The translations under genes were made by a program, and so were the position numbers. DNA of 40,004 nt from Snodgrassella alvi (lineage in GTDB: Bacteria > Pseudomonadota > Gammaproteobacteria > Burkholderiales > Neisseriaceae): assembly GCF_002777855.1 (NCBI RefSeq), contig NZ_MEIK01000001.1:1-40004 (forward strand), given 5' to 3'. The notes beneath the pieces are model-generated. The model ran no database searches. It was given only the letters and a program-made list of their open reading frames with translations, and had not been told where the DNA came from. Position 1 is the stretch's first letter. Every line of letters starts with the position of its first letter. This document shows, piece by piece, positions 17,564-26,376 of the stretch.

Positions 17564-18724
17564 ATGCTACTAAAAAGTTTACTTTCGCTGTCATTAGGTA
17601 CCTTTGCGCTGGGCATGGCAGAATTCAGTATGATGGGTATTTTGCCGGATGTAGCTGCTACTTTGCATATCAGCATTGCACAGGGCGGGCATTTTATCGC
17701 TGCTTATGCGATCGGCGTATGCTGCGGTGCATGGCTGTTGGTATTAAGTTACCGCCTACCGCCGAAAACTATTTTGCTGTCACTGTCGGTACTGATTGCC
17801 ATCGGCAATCTGCTGGCATCCATTGCACCCGGCTATAACACACTGCTCGTAGCGCGTTTTATTTCCGGCCTACCGCATGGAGCATACTTTGGTATCGGCT
17901 CGATTGTTGCCACTAAACTGGCGCCACCTGGCCGTTCCGCGCAGGCTGTAGCGATGATGATTGCGGGCATGACGGTAGCCAATCTACTTGGCGTACCAGT
18001 AGGCACGTGGCTAAGTCTGCATTTAAGCTGGCGGCTGGTATTTGCTTTGGTAGCCGTGGTGGCAATTGTGCTGATTTTCACCTTACAGCGTTTTATTCCG
18101 CAGATGGAACGGCTACCTGATACCGGCATTCTAGGGCAATTCCGTTTCCTGAAATCAGCCGCACCATGGTTGATTTTGGCGGCTACCACCTTTGGTAATG
18201 GCGGCATTTTTTGCTGGTTCAGCTATATCCGTCCCTTATTAACACAGGTATCCGGTTTCAATGGCAATCAGGTCAGCCTACTAATGGTACTGGCTGGTGC
18301 CGGTATGGTAGCAGGAAACTGGTGTGGCGGCCGTCTAGCGGATCGCTATACCCCCGGCCAGGTAGCTGCCAGTTTGCAAGGGCTGGCCGCAGTGTCATTG
18401 TTACTGATTTTTGTGTGTTCTTCTGTCGGCTGGCTGTCGGCCACACTGATGTGTGTATGCACATTCTGTCTGTTTGCAGTATCAGCACCACAACAGCTCC
18501 TATTGCTGCGCTTTTCGCCCGGTGGTGCGCTACTGGGTGCAGCCAGCGTACAGATGGCGTTTAATCTTGGCAATGCCATTGGTTCATACAGTGGCGGCGT
18601 GGCCATCAGCCATCAATGGGGTTATCAGTATCCGGCACTGCTCGGGGTACCGTTAACTTTAATCGGCTGTGCCTGCCTATTGTGGTTTCACCGTCGCTAC
18701 GAAAGTCAAGGACGAGCAATCTGA
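17564..18724 (+). CDS. MFS transporter, AraJ/drug-efflux type
   Basis: This 386-residue major facilitator protein has twelve predicted membrane spans. The segments LGTFALGMAEFSMMGILPDVA near the N-terminus and RFISGLPHGAYFGIGS (about 98-113) are typical of the DHA1 group that includes AraJ, YdhP and PbuE, which export sugars, purines or drugs. The conserved loop 2/3 motif appears in the second half as GNWCGGRLADRYTPGQ. Its ribosome binding site is weak. The substrate is unknown. Its 3' end is followed within 17 bases by the small gene at 18742, so these two are probably co-transcribed. Confidence 0.88.
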   Translation: MLLKSLLSLSLGTFALGMAEFSMMGILPDVAATLHISIAQGGHFIAAYAIGVCCGAWLLVLSYRLPPKTILLSLSVLIAIGNLLASIAPGYNTLLVARFISGLPHGAYFGIGSIVATKLAPPGRSAQAVAMMIAGMTVANLLGVPVGTWLSLHLSWRLVFALVAVVAIVLIFTLQRFIPQMERLPDTGILGQFRFLKSAAPWLILAATTFGNGGIFCWFSYIRPLLTQVSGFNGNQVSLLMVLAGAGMVAGNWCGGRLADRYTPGQVAASLQGLAAVSLLLIFVCSSVGWLSATLMCVCTFCLFAVSAPQQLLLLRFSPGGALLGAASVQMAFNLGNAIGSYSGGVAISHQWGYQYPALLGVPLTLIGCACLLWFHRRYESQGRAI

Positions 18725-18741
18725 AGCATACGGAGGTAATG

Positions 18742-18948
18742 ATGAGCGATACAATACCGGAAAATATCCAACAACGCCTGCAACTGGCAATTAAACATGG
18801 CAATCAGGCCGAGCAGCAGCGTCTGTGGCATGAGTACAGTAGCCTACAGGGCTTTAGCAACGAGTGGGTCATGGCAGCGCGACTGGGTCAGGACGGCTAT
18901 ACGGAGGAACAGGCACATATGGTAGCTTGTCTATTTGGCCGTTGTTAG
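18742..18948 (+). CDS. Small hypothetical protein, 68 residues
   Basis: The start is the second of two adjacent ATGs because it lies five bases after a strong ggagg (18732-18736). The product is soluble, largely helical and rich in Gln, Glu and His (MSDTIPENIQQRLQLAIKHG at its N-terminus). It ends in CLFGRC, giving two cysteines in the last six residues. I do not recognise a family. The good ribosome binding site and tight spacing behind the MFS gene support it as real. Confidence 0.62.
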   Translation: MSDTIPENIQQRLQLAIKHGNQAEQQRLWHEYSSLQGFSNEWVMAARLGQDGYTEEQAHMVACLFGRC

Positions 18949-18974
18949 CATGCACAATGACACAACTGGAATTT

Positions 18975-19568
18975 ATGACTGAAATTATTATTGAAACCCA
19001 TCCACTAGCACCGTTTCTGCCAGCCAATGCAAAGCTTCTAATGTTGGGGTCCTTTCCGCCACCGGCCACACGTTGGAAAATGGATTTTTACTATCCGAAT
19101 CTGCAAAATGATATGTGGCGCATATTCGGGCTGGTGTTCTTTCAGAATAAAAATTATTTTCTTAGTAATGATCTAAAAGGCTTCAATGAGCCTTTAATTC
19201 GAGCTTTTCTTACCCAACGTGGCATTGCCATCAACGATACAGCCTATCAAATCAAGCGCCTGCATAACAATGCCGCGGATAAATTTCTCGAAGTGGTAAC
19301 ACCAGTGGATTTAGCGGCATTACTGGTACAGATTCCAGACTGTCGGCACATAATGACCACAGGCGACAAAGCCACCGCCACTTTATTGCAACTGCTCCCG
19401 GCAGGAACTCCGATACCAACTATCGGCCATCCCAGTGAAACCATACTAAACGGACGGCAGCTAACCCTTTCCAGACTGCCTTCTTCTTCGCGAGCTTATC
19501 CACTCGCACTAGAGCGCAAAGCACAGGTTTATCAAGATTATTTTACTAACATCGGTTTATTAAACTGA
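18975..19568 (+). CDS. Uracil-DNA glycosylase family protein
   Basis: The 197-residue protein resembles the UDG-superfamily branch related to G/T(U) mismatch glycosylases. The N-terminal motif LLMLGSFPPP (about residues 20-29) corresponds to the superfamily's GxxPG-type active-site loop. NDMWRIFG and INDTAYQ follow, and the C-terminal HPSET is in the place of the HPS-type motif. The cellular substrate is not known. The frame is open upstream to 18864; I chose the ATG at 18975 because homologues begin near xxIETHP and a gga lies five bases before it, with the in-frame ATG at 18957 as alternative. It follows the 68-residue gene closely. Confidence 0.78.
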   Translation: MTEIIIETHPLAPFLPANAKLLMLGSFPPPATRWKMDFYYPNLQNDMWRIFGLVFFQNKNYFLSNDLKGFNEPLIRAFLTQRGIAINDTAYQIKRLHNNAADKFLEVVTPVDLAALLVQIPDCRHIMTTGDKATATLLQLLPAGTPIPTIGHPSETILNGRQLTLSRLPSSSRAYPLALERKAQVYQDYFTNIGLLN

Positions 19569-19592
19569 TTTTTAATTTTCGGGAGAACATTA

Positions 19593-20222
19593 ATGCATAT
19601 TTTGATTTTCGGTGCCAGCGGCGGCGTGGGCAAAGCTTTGGTCGAACAGGCACTGTCAAATGGTGATGAAGTGACAGCAGCAGTTCGTTCGCAGAAGAAA
19701 CTTAATATCCAACACCCTAAATTACATATTCGTCTTTGTGACGTGTTTGAGAAAGCCAATGTGGCAGCATTGTTTACAAACAACAGCCATTACGACGCAG
19801 TGGCCTCGGCGCTTAACACCAACCAAGGCATAAAGCCAGGCAATGATTTGGAACGTATGCTGAGCAATATCACCCCACAAATGCAACAGCATGGCATTAA
19901 ACGCATCGTTTATTGTGCCTCCGCCGGCGTAGACAATGAACTGGAAGGTGAACGTGGACAGGCCGCAATGGAGTTTTTACGCCATCCGCTGGCTGACCAT
20001 CGTGCCGCCATAGCGCAAATTCAGGCGGCCGGTTTAGACGCAACCATCGTACGCCCACTTGGCCTAACTCACGATACCCTTACCGGAAAATATACTGAGG
20101 CAGCACAGGGCATACCAGCAGGCAGTGGCCGCATAGCCCGTGCCGATGTGGCGCACTTCATGCTAAAAGCGTTACATGATAATGCCTACATCGGCCAGTC
20201 TGTTGCTTTGTCTGGCTTATGA
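19593..20222 (+). CDS. NAD(P)-binding atypical SDR-family protein
   Basis: This is a 209-residue single-domain Rossmann protein of the NAD(P)H-binding, atypical short-chain dehydrogenase type, similar in layout to YwnB/YhfK and flavin-reductase-like proteins. The nucleotide motif is FGASGGVGKALV (about 6-17). VVYCASAGVD-like residues (about 106-115) replace the classical active site, and a clear catalytic Tyr-x3-Lys is not visible, so the activity is uncertain. It has a good ribosome binding site (gggag), lies 24 bases after the glycosylase-like gene and ends at a terminator. Confidence 0.82.
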   Translation: MHILIFGASGGVGKALVEQALSNGDEVTAAVRSQKKLNIQHPKLHIRLCDVFEKANVAALFTNNSHYDAVASALNTNQGIKPGNDLERMLSNITPQMQQHGIKRIVYCASAGVDNELEGERGQAAMEFLRHPLADHRAAIAQIQAAGLDATIVRPLGLTHDTLTGKYTEAAQGIPAGSGRIARADVAHFMLKALHDNAYIGQSVALSGL

Positions 20223-20226
20223 ATAC

Positions 20227-20268
20227 AAAAACAGCTGCCCGAGCCAAGCTCAGGCAGCTGTTTTATTT
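20227..20268. terminator. Bidirectional terminator between SDR and acyltransferase genes
   Basis: A long stem with one mismatch (aaaacagctgcc c gagc / gctc a ggcagctgtttt) has a three-base loop and a T run, serving two convergent genes. Confidence 0.9.
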
Positions 20269-20302
20269 TAACCAATTATCCGCCACAACAGATGGTCGGA
20301 TT

Positions 20303-21193
20303 TTATTTGTGAATTTTTTGGTAAAACGACGCTTCACCCTCGGGGCGGGTTTTAAACCTTTTATGCAGCCAGTAATATTGTGGCGGCTGCTCTCGTACTC
20401 GTGCTTCGATAAAATCATTCATTCGTTGCGTATCGGCCACTATATCTTTACTGGGGAAATTATCCCATTGCGGATAAAACCGCAAGGTAACCTTGCCATC
20501 TGATTCCCGTGTCGGAATTGCTGGAACCACTTTAGCATTGGTTAAAGCTGCGATACGGCTCAGCCCAGCAATCGTCGCTGTGGGAATACCGAAAAAGTTT
20601 ACAAAAATCGATTCTCTTCGTCCGAAATCCTGATCGGGCAAATATAAAAACGGTGCACTACTGCTTTTGATTTTTTTAATAATCGCACGCAGTCCTTCAG
20701 TGCGCCCTATCAGAAACACATTATTATAGCGATGGCGTCCCTTGAGAATCTGCTCATCCATCTGTTTATTTTTCTGATGTGAATACACACTGATTAAAGG
20801 CACATCTTGGTTGAGCGCATACACCGCCGCTTCAAACGCAGTAAAGTGCGGATAGAGTAAAATTACTTTTTCACCGGCGGCCAGCGCTTCATCAAGATAA
20901 TGTTTGTCTTGATAGCGCACCAATTTTTTTAAACGCGCGGCATCACCATACCAGTACAGCCCGTATTCCAGCAGCAGCATAGACATATGATAGAAATGTT
21001 CGCGCAATACTTTACGTCGCTGCTGTTCCGTCCATTCGGGAAAACAGTGGCGCAGATTAATCAAACCAATTCGCCGCCGAGGAGCAACCGCATAATAACT
21101 CAGCCAGCCCACACAGCGTGCCAGCGCATGAATCGCCCCTAATGGCAGCAACTGCAGCACATATAAAAAAGCAAAAGCCAGTTTCATCATCAT
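20303..21193 (-). CDS. LpxL/HtrB-type lipid A acyltransferase
   Basis: Proteins of this family add secondary acyl chains to lipid A at the inner face of the cytoplasmic membrane. The 296-residue protein has an N-terminal membrane anchor and the catalytic HX4E motif as His116-Glu121 (PHFTAFE). Later family landmarks are LPDQDFGRRESIFVNFFG (about 195-212) and a C-terminal WLHKRFKTRP. It is one of two family members in this window; the other is at 28361, and both place the catalytic His at residue 116. Which position of lipid A each acylates cannot be told from sequence. Confidence 0.9.
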   Translation of the reverse strand: MMMKLAFAFLYVLQLLPLGAIHALARCVGWLSYYAVAPRRRIGLINLRHCFPEWTEQQRRKVLREHFYHMSMLLLEYGLYWYGDAARLKKLVRYQDKHYLDEALAAGEKVILLYPHFTAFEAAVYALNQDVPLISVYSHQKNKQMDEQILKGRHRYNNVFLIGRTEGLRAIIKKIKSSSAPFLYLPDQDFGRRESIFVNFFGIPTATIAGLSRIAALTNAKVVPAIPTRESDGKVTLRFYPQWDNFPSKDIVADTQRMNDFIEARVREQPPQYYWLHKRFKTRPEGEASFYQKIHK

Positions 21194-21329
21194 TACAATA
21201 TTACCTACTGGTTTTTCAACCAGCCCAGCATTAAACGCCGTCTATTGTACACAAGCTGCCGTCAATTTACATTCACAGTTGTATCTAAGCCCTTTTTCTT
21301 ATCACTCACAGCAAAACAAAACCGGTTCA

Positions 21330-21365
21330 TAAAAACACGGCCTGTATCGCAAATACACAGGCCGT
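21330..21365 (-). terminator. Terminator of the efflux operon
   Basis: A nine-base stem (acggcctgt / acaggccgt, 21337-21365) is followed on the minus strand by gttttta. It lies 21 bases after the emrB-like stop codon. Confidence 0.88.
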
Positions 21366-21385
21366 ATCAGATAACCCAAGCTAGC

Positions 21386-22915
21386 TTAATGAGCTCCGCC
21401 ACCTCCGCCACTGCCAAATGGCGGTTTAGCAAACCACACCAGCACAATCAGAACTAAAAATGTCATGCCATACAGCCAGAATAAATCATTGGCACCCATA
21501 ATATGCGACTGCTGACCAATAGTCTGCTCGATTGAGCCTAATGGCTGCACCCCACTCATACCCAGCTGATTCATCCCCTGAATCGACTCATTCATAGTAC
21601 TGTTATAAGGATGAATATTTTCTACCAATTGTGTATGGTGTAATGCTTCGCGTTTATCCCACAATACATTAACCATCGACGTACCAATACCGCCGGCTAA
21701 AATTCGCACAAAATTAGAAATACTGGAAGCACTGGCAATCTGCGAACCAGACATATTCGACAAAGTGATTTGGGTTAACGGCATAAAGAACATCGCCATT
21801 CCAATACCCTGCACAAACTGCGGCCAGAATACATCCATAAAACTCATACCGGCATTAAAATTAGTCCGCCAGAAGAAACAGATGGCGTAAACGGTGAAAC
21901 TGATGGTCACCAATACCCGCATATCCAGCCGATTGCCAAACTTACCAATTAGCGGCGACAGCAATACTGGGAAGATACCAATCGGCGCCGTGGCCAGCCC
22001 TGCCCATGTTGCGGTATATCCTAGCTGCATCTGCAACAGCATCGGCAAGAGCACAATCGCCCCCATATACGTCATATAGGCAGTACTGAGCGTAATTACC
22101 CCTACAGTAAAATTACGGTCCTTAAACAAGCGCAAGTCTACAATCGGATACTTGGCATACCATTCCCAGATAATAAAGTAGCTCAGGCACACTACCGCAA
22201 TTACCGCAAGCGTAATGATTTCATTGGATGAAAACCAGTCTAGCTCATGACCACGGTCAAGCATCATCTGCAATGCACCCACACCCACTACCATTAGCGA
22301 CAGACCCATACGGTCAATAGGCTGGTGCTCAGTTTCGGTTTCACGTTTTTTGAGCATCTGCCAGGAAATACCGGCAGCCACCAAACCAATTGGTACATTA
22401 ATAAAGAAAATCCAGCCCCAATGCCAGTTGTCACTGATGATACCGCCAAGAATCGGCCCAAAAATCGGCGCCACAATAATCACCATCGACCACATCGCCA
22501 ACGCCATTGGGCGTTTTTCCGGCGGATAGGCAGCCATCAGCAGACTTTGTGACAGCGGAATCATCGGCCCAGCCACTGCACCCTGCACCACGCGGAAAAA
22601 CACCAGCAAGGCCAAACTAGGCGCAATACCACATAAAAAAGAGGCAAGCACAAACGACAGTGTCGCCACCACAAATACTTTTACTTCACCAAAGCGTCGC
22701 GCCAGCCAGCCTGTGAGTGGTACCGAAATAGCATTGGCCACGGCAAACGCCGTAATTACCCACGTACCCTGACTATTGGCTGCACCCAAATTACCAGTAA
22801 TGGTGGGCAAAGCCACATTGGCGATAGTGGAATCCAGTACCTGCATAAATACGGCTAGTGACAGCGCCACCGTAACCAGAGCAAGAGCCGGACCTTTCAA
22901 GGGAGAATGCGTCAT
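21386..22915 (-). CDS. DHA2-family MFS drug exporter (EmrB/FarB type)
   Basis: This is the inner-membrane proton-driven pump of a tripartite efflux system. The 509 residues contain about fourteen membrane spans. Early in the protein come LDSTIANVALPTI (about 28-40), the DHA2 motif, and GWLARRFGEVKVF (loop 2/3). A periplasmic loop lies between the last two spans and the C-terminus is glycine-rich. EmrB of E. coli and FarB of Neisseria export hydrophobic compounds and fatty acids. It is the last gene of the operon MarR-OMF-EmrA-EmrB, separated from the emrA-like gene by an unusually long gap of 204 bases. Confidence 0.92.
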   Translation of the reverse strand: MTHSPLKGPALALVTVALSLAVFMQVLDSTIANVALPTITGNLGAANSQGTWVITAFAVANAISVPLTGWLARRFGEVKVFVVATLSFVLASFLCGIAPSLALLVFFRVVQGAVAGPMIPLSQSLLMAAYPPEKRPMALAMWSMVIIVAPIFGPILGGIISDNWHWGWIFFINVPIGLVAAGISWQMLKKRETETEHQPIDRMGLSLMVVGVGALQMMLDRGHELDWFSSNEIITLAVIAVVCLSYFIIWEWYAKYPIVDLRLFKDRNFTVGVITLSTAYMTYMGAIVLLPMLLQMQLGYTATWAGLATAPIGIFPVLLSPLIGKFGNRLDMRVLVTISFTVYAICFFWRTNFNAGMSFMDVFWPQFVQGIGMAMFFMPLTQITLSNMSGSQIASASSISNFVRILAGGIGTSMVNVLWDKREALHHTQLVENIHPYNSTMNESIQGMNQLGMSGVQPLGSIEQTIGQQSHIMGANDLFWLYGMTFLVLIVLVWFAKPPFGSGGGGGAH

Positions 22916-23119
22916 TCAAGCAAAGCCTTAATACAAAAACCTTCTCGGTGTAGCGTCAGCTCATTTCATGCTTCATGAGCACAAATATTCCTACTCACCA
23001 GAGAAAGCTTCTGAAATTAAAATAAAATCAAGCCAAATCACCATCGCGGCAACCGCCACTGGCAAGAGAGCAATCACCCTGCGCCAGCAGCAATCGGATC
23101 ATAATTAGGCAGAACAGAA

Positions 23120-24316
23120 TTAGGGCGCGTACTGGGCAAAAATTTGCTCTATCATATTATTGATTGGCGTCCAATCAATCGCAGCCATATTGCCATTAGT
23201 AGGAATCGCCGTAGCAGCAGTTAAATCCTGACCATCCTGATTACGCGTATTCACTTCTACATCCATAGACAGACCTACCCGCAACGGATGCTCAGCCAGC
23301 TCTTTAGGTTCCAGCGCAATCCGCACCGGCACACGTTGTACAACCTTAATCCAGTTACCAGTCGCATTCTGCGCCGGTAAAAGGGAAAACGCAGCACCAG
23401 TACCGGCAGACAGACCAGCCACCTTACCGTGATAAGTCACTTTACTGCCATACACATCCGCTTTAATTTCCACCGGCTGACCAATACGTATTTTCGCCAG
23501 CTGGCTTTCCTTAAAGTTCGCATCTACCCAGACATTATTCAGTGGCACCACCGCCATCAGCGCCGCACCAGTTGCCACTTTCTGGCCTACCTGCACATTG
23601 CGTTTTGCTACCTGTCCATCCACCGGAGCCTTGATTTGCGTACGCTGTAGATCCAGCCATGCACTTTTCAGATGACTAACCGCGGTCATCACAGCTGGCT
23701 GCTGACGCAGCGGCACATTGTGGCCAAGCACAGCTTTAGCTGCATTTTCCTGCCCCTGCATGGCCTTCAGGTTTGCCTGCGCTTCCACTACCGCATCACG
23801 TGCATGGCTTAATTCTTCCGCAGAAATTGCATCGGTACCAGCCAGACTCTGGCGCCGCTGTAAATCAGCTTGCAAACGTTTTAACTGAGCCTGTTGTGCC
23901 GCCACCTGTGCACTGGCCTGATGAGACTGAGCCGTCTGCTGCTGATTCTGACGAATCGCATTAATCAGCTCATCATGCGCCCGCTCAAACGCCAGCTGCA
24001 TATCACTGTTATCCAACTCTACCAACACCTGTCCTGCCTTAACAGTCTGGGTATCATCCACGTTTACCTTTTGCACCGTGCCGGTAATTTGCGGCGTAAT
24101 CTGCACCAGATGGCCATTCACATATGCATCATCAGTGGATTCCTCATGCTGCCATACCAGCAGATACATCAGCAGAAAGCCCAGCGCAATCAGCACAAAT
24201 ACCACCGTCAGCAACACCAGCTTACGCTTGCGGCCGGCGGGCACACGTTCTGACTGCGGTTGTACCGCCGGTTGAGAGGTAGTCACTGCCTCATTGGTTT
24301 GCTTTTGTTCACTCAT
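23120..24316 (-). CDS. EmrA/FarA-type membrane fusion protein
   Basis: This HlyD-family periplasmic adaptor joins the MFS pump to the outer-membrane channel. The 398 residues have a cytoplasmic basic start, one membrane span (about 29-50: LVLLTVVFVLIALGFLLMYLLVW), then the biotinyl-lipoyl-like halves. The sequence DAYVNGHLVQITPQITGTV (about 60-78) is the classic EmrA signature. A long Gln/Ala-rich coiled-coil hairpin follows (about 110-200), then the beta-barrel domain. It follows the outer-membrane gene by 38 bases. Confidence 0.93.
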   Translation of the reverse strand: MSEQKQTNEAVTTSQPAVQPQSERVPAGRKRKLVLLTVVFVLIALGFLLMYLLVWQHEESTDDAYVNGHLVQITPQITGTVQKVNVDDTQTVKAGQVLVELDNSDMQLAFERAHDELINAIRQNQQQTAQSHQASAQVAAQQAQLKRLQADLQRRQSLAGTDAISAEELSHARDAVVEAQANLKAMQGQENAAKAVLGHNVPLRQQPAVMTAVSHLKSAWLDLQRTQIKAPVDGQVAKRNVQVGQKVATGAALMAVVPLNNVWVDANFKESQLAKIRIGQPVEIKADVYGSKVTYHGKVAGLSAGTGAAFSLLPAQNATGNWIKVVQRVPVRIALEPKELAEHPLRVGLSMDVEVNTRNQDGQDLTAATAIPTNGNMAAIDWTPINNMIEQIFAQYAP

Positions 24317-24354
24317 ACGTCAATAGCTCAAGAAAATAGGAAATTAACACTCAG

Positions 24355-25800
24355 TTACTGATTATTGCCACTTGCAGGAATTTTAAAACCACCACCAAGC
24401 GCAGCATGCAGGTTATTCCAGCTCTGCTGCCGCCACGCAGCGGTTTTTGCTAAATCTGCCTGTGCACTTAAAGCTGCATCCTCGCGTTGCAACTTGGTAA
24501 GCGCATTCTCCAGACCAGCTGCATGGCGTCTACTGCTGGATACAGCATTTTTCTGCGCCACCTGCCACGCCTGCTGCTGTAAAGGCAAGGCTTCAGAACT
24601 ACGCTGATAGTCACTGACAGCATCGGCTGCCTGCTGCAAAGCCGTCAGCACCGTTTTATCGTATTGCGCCACCTGCTCATTGTAAGCAGAACGTTTACCA
24701 GCCAAAGCAGCCTGCAAACTGCCTGACGTAAATATCGGCAACGAAATAGCCGGCACAATACCCAGCATGCGTGAAGAAGAATGCACCAAGTCAAACGCAT
24801 CAACATGCGCCAAACCTGCCAGTCCTTGGATTTCTATATTCGGATAAAACGCTGCTTGTGCCGCTTTAATTCCAAAATAATCCGATTGCAGTAAAGCTCG
24901 TTGCGCCGCAATATCCGGTCGCTGCCCCAGAATATCGGCATGTAAACCATTTACCGCCACTTCTGGCACTTTCCCCAGCGGCTGCGGCACCACCGCTGGC
25001 ATCTGAGCAGGTGAAACACCTATCAGCGCTGCCATACTGTGCCGGGCACGTTCGATATCCGCCTGCGTCTGGCGCAAAGCGCTTTGCATAGCCAGTACAT
25101 TTTGCGACACAGCATATTCATCACTAGCTGGTTGCAGACCAGCACGAATCCGATTCGCCACCAGTTTCTGCAACGCTTGATTCACCGCAATACGCTTTTG
25201 CAACACATTAGCCTGCTCTTGCAACAACTGCCATTGCGTATATTGCGACACAATACTTTGGCTTAATAGCAACCGTGCCTGCTCTTGCTGATAAGCAGCA
25301 GCCACACGCGCACCTAGTGCTGACTTAATCAAATTACGCTGCTTACCCCAAAAATCAAAAGTATAATTAACTGCCAGCGCAGCCATTTCATTGCTAAACA
25401 CATGATTCGGGTCATCACCCGCTCTGTTTGAATCTGGTTTCGGATTTAGGTAAGCGGCCACACCATTAGCCTGCAAAGCTACCTGTACACCAGCCTCCCC
25501 TTTGGTTCCACGCCATTGCGCTTCAGCCTCAGCAAAACGAGCAGCGGCAATACGTAAATCCGGCGCACTAGTAAGACCCATATCCATCAACTGATTCAAT
25601 AACGGCTGATTCAGACCAAGCCACCAGCTCTGCTTTGACTGTATGGTTTGACCGGCTGGCAAATGCAGCTGGGCTGCATCCTGCGGACTTTGTAATTCAG
25701 GCTGGCGTCCAAAATTGGCACAGGCAGACAACAACAGCAAAGCCAGCGGGCTGACAAGAGATAACTGACGCAATCGGCGCGCAGATACAGTTAATTTCAT
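24355..25800 (-). CDS. NodT-family outer-membrane efflux lipoprotein
   Basis: This TolC-like outer-membrane factor would form the exit duct of the efflux system. The 481-residue protein has a lipoprotein signal peptide with lipobox LLSAC (Cys27) and two tandem OEP repeats (about residues 70-270 and 280-470). Characteristic stretches are LRIAAARFAEAEAQ, LGQRPDIAAQRALLQS and SLPIFTSGSLQAAL. Having its own channel gene in the operon distinguishes this locus from Neisseria farAB, which relies on an unlinked channel. It lies 18 bases after the regulator gene. Confidence 0.93.
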   Translation of the reverse strand: MKLTVSARRLRQLSLVSPLALLLLSACANFGRQPELQSPQDAAQLHLPAGQTIQSKQSWWLGLNQPLLNQLMDMGLTSAPDLRIAAARFAEAEAQWRGTKGEAGVQVALQANGVAAYLNPKPDSNRAGDDPNHVFSNEMAALAVNYTFDFWGKQRNLIKSALGARVAAAYQQEQARLLLSQSIVSQYTQWQLLQEQANVLQKRIAVNQALQKLVANRIRAGLQPASDEYAVSQNVLAMQSALRQTQADIERARHSMAALIGVSPAQMPAVVPQPLGKVPEVAVNGLHADILGQRPDIAAQRALLQSDYFGIKAAQAAFYPNIEIQGLAGLAHVDAFDLVHSSSRMLGIVPAISLPIFTSGSLQAALAGKRSAYNEQVAQYDKTVLTALQQAADAVSDYQRSSEALPLQQQAWQVAQKNAVSSSRRHAAGLENALTKLQREDAALSAQADLAKTAAWRQQSWNNLHAALGGGFKIPASGNNQ

Positions 25801-25818
25801 GCAAATCTCAGCAAAAAG

Positions 25819-26313
25819 TTAAGCAGCAGTTAATAACTTTGTTAAAAGCTGCTGCAATTGTTCATATTCTGGTTCACTCAAGGCTGACCATACCCTCCGG
25901 TGCACCTCATTGGTTTCCGGACTGACACGCTGAATCAAATCCTCACCAGCCTTGGTTAATTTCAGCGTAATTTTGCGTCGATCTAAAGGGTGAGTTGAAC
26001 GAGTAGCCCAGCCATTCACAACAAGATCATCAGATAAACGCGTAGCACTAGTACGGGTGAGATTAAGAATATTACTTAGTTCCGAAGGTAAAATCTCATG
26101 ATTTGGCCGCGCATACACAGCCAGCAGCGCATGCCACAAGCTTTCGGACAAATGGTGTTTATGCAAACGCTCATTCAGCTGATTGTGAATCGTCGCATGC
26201 ACCAAACGCACCAGACGGCTTAGCATCACCAGCTGAACATTCATGCTCGGCATTTTCACTGCCAGCACCCCCAAAGTAGCTTCCAGTTCGGCAGCAGGAA
26301 GAGAAAAACCCAT
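25819..26313 (-). CDS. MarR-family transcriptional regulator of the efflux operon
   Basis: The 164-residue protein has the MarR winged helix-turn-helix fold: LPSELSNILNLTRTSATRLSDDLVVNGWATR is the recognition region, followed by the wing HPLDRRKITLKLTKAG. MarR proteins usually repress adjacent exporter genes and are released by ligands; FarR of Neisseria and EmrR of E. coli are analogous. The frame continues upstream to a TTG at 26328, but the ATG at 26311-26313 is preferred because a gaggt ribosome binding site precedes it. It is first in the operon, and a palindromic operator lies directly upstream, so autoregulation is likely. Confidence 0.9.
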   Translation of the reverse strand: MGFSLPAAELEATLGVLAVKMPSMNVQLVMLSRLVRLVHATIHNQLNERLHKHHLSESLWHALLAVYARPNHEILPSELSNILNLTRTSATRLSDDLVVNGWATRSTHPLDRRKITLKLTKAGEDLIQRVSPETNEVHRRVWSALSEPEYEQLQQLLTKLLTAA

Positions 26314-26342
26314 TTCAGAGCACCTCAAAGTCCATAAAATAA

Positions 26343-26376
26343 GCCATTATAATAAATTTATCACTTATTATAAATG
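26343..26376. promoter_or_regulatory. Candidate MarR operator
   Basis: TATAATAA (26348-26355) and TTATTATA (26365-26372) form an eight-base perfect inverted repeat with a nine-base spacer, flanked by catt and aatg. It lies about 35-60 bases upstream of the MarR start. Its A/T-rich symmetry fits MarR-family sites, but binding is inferred. Confidence 0.6.
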
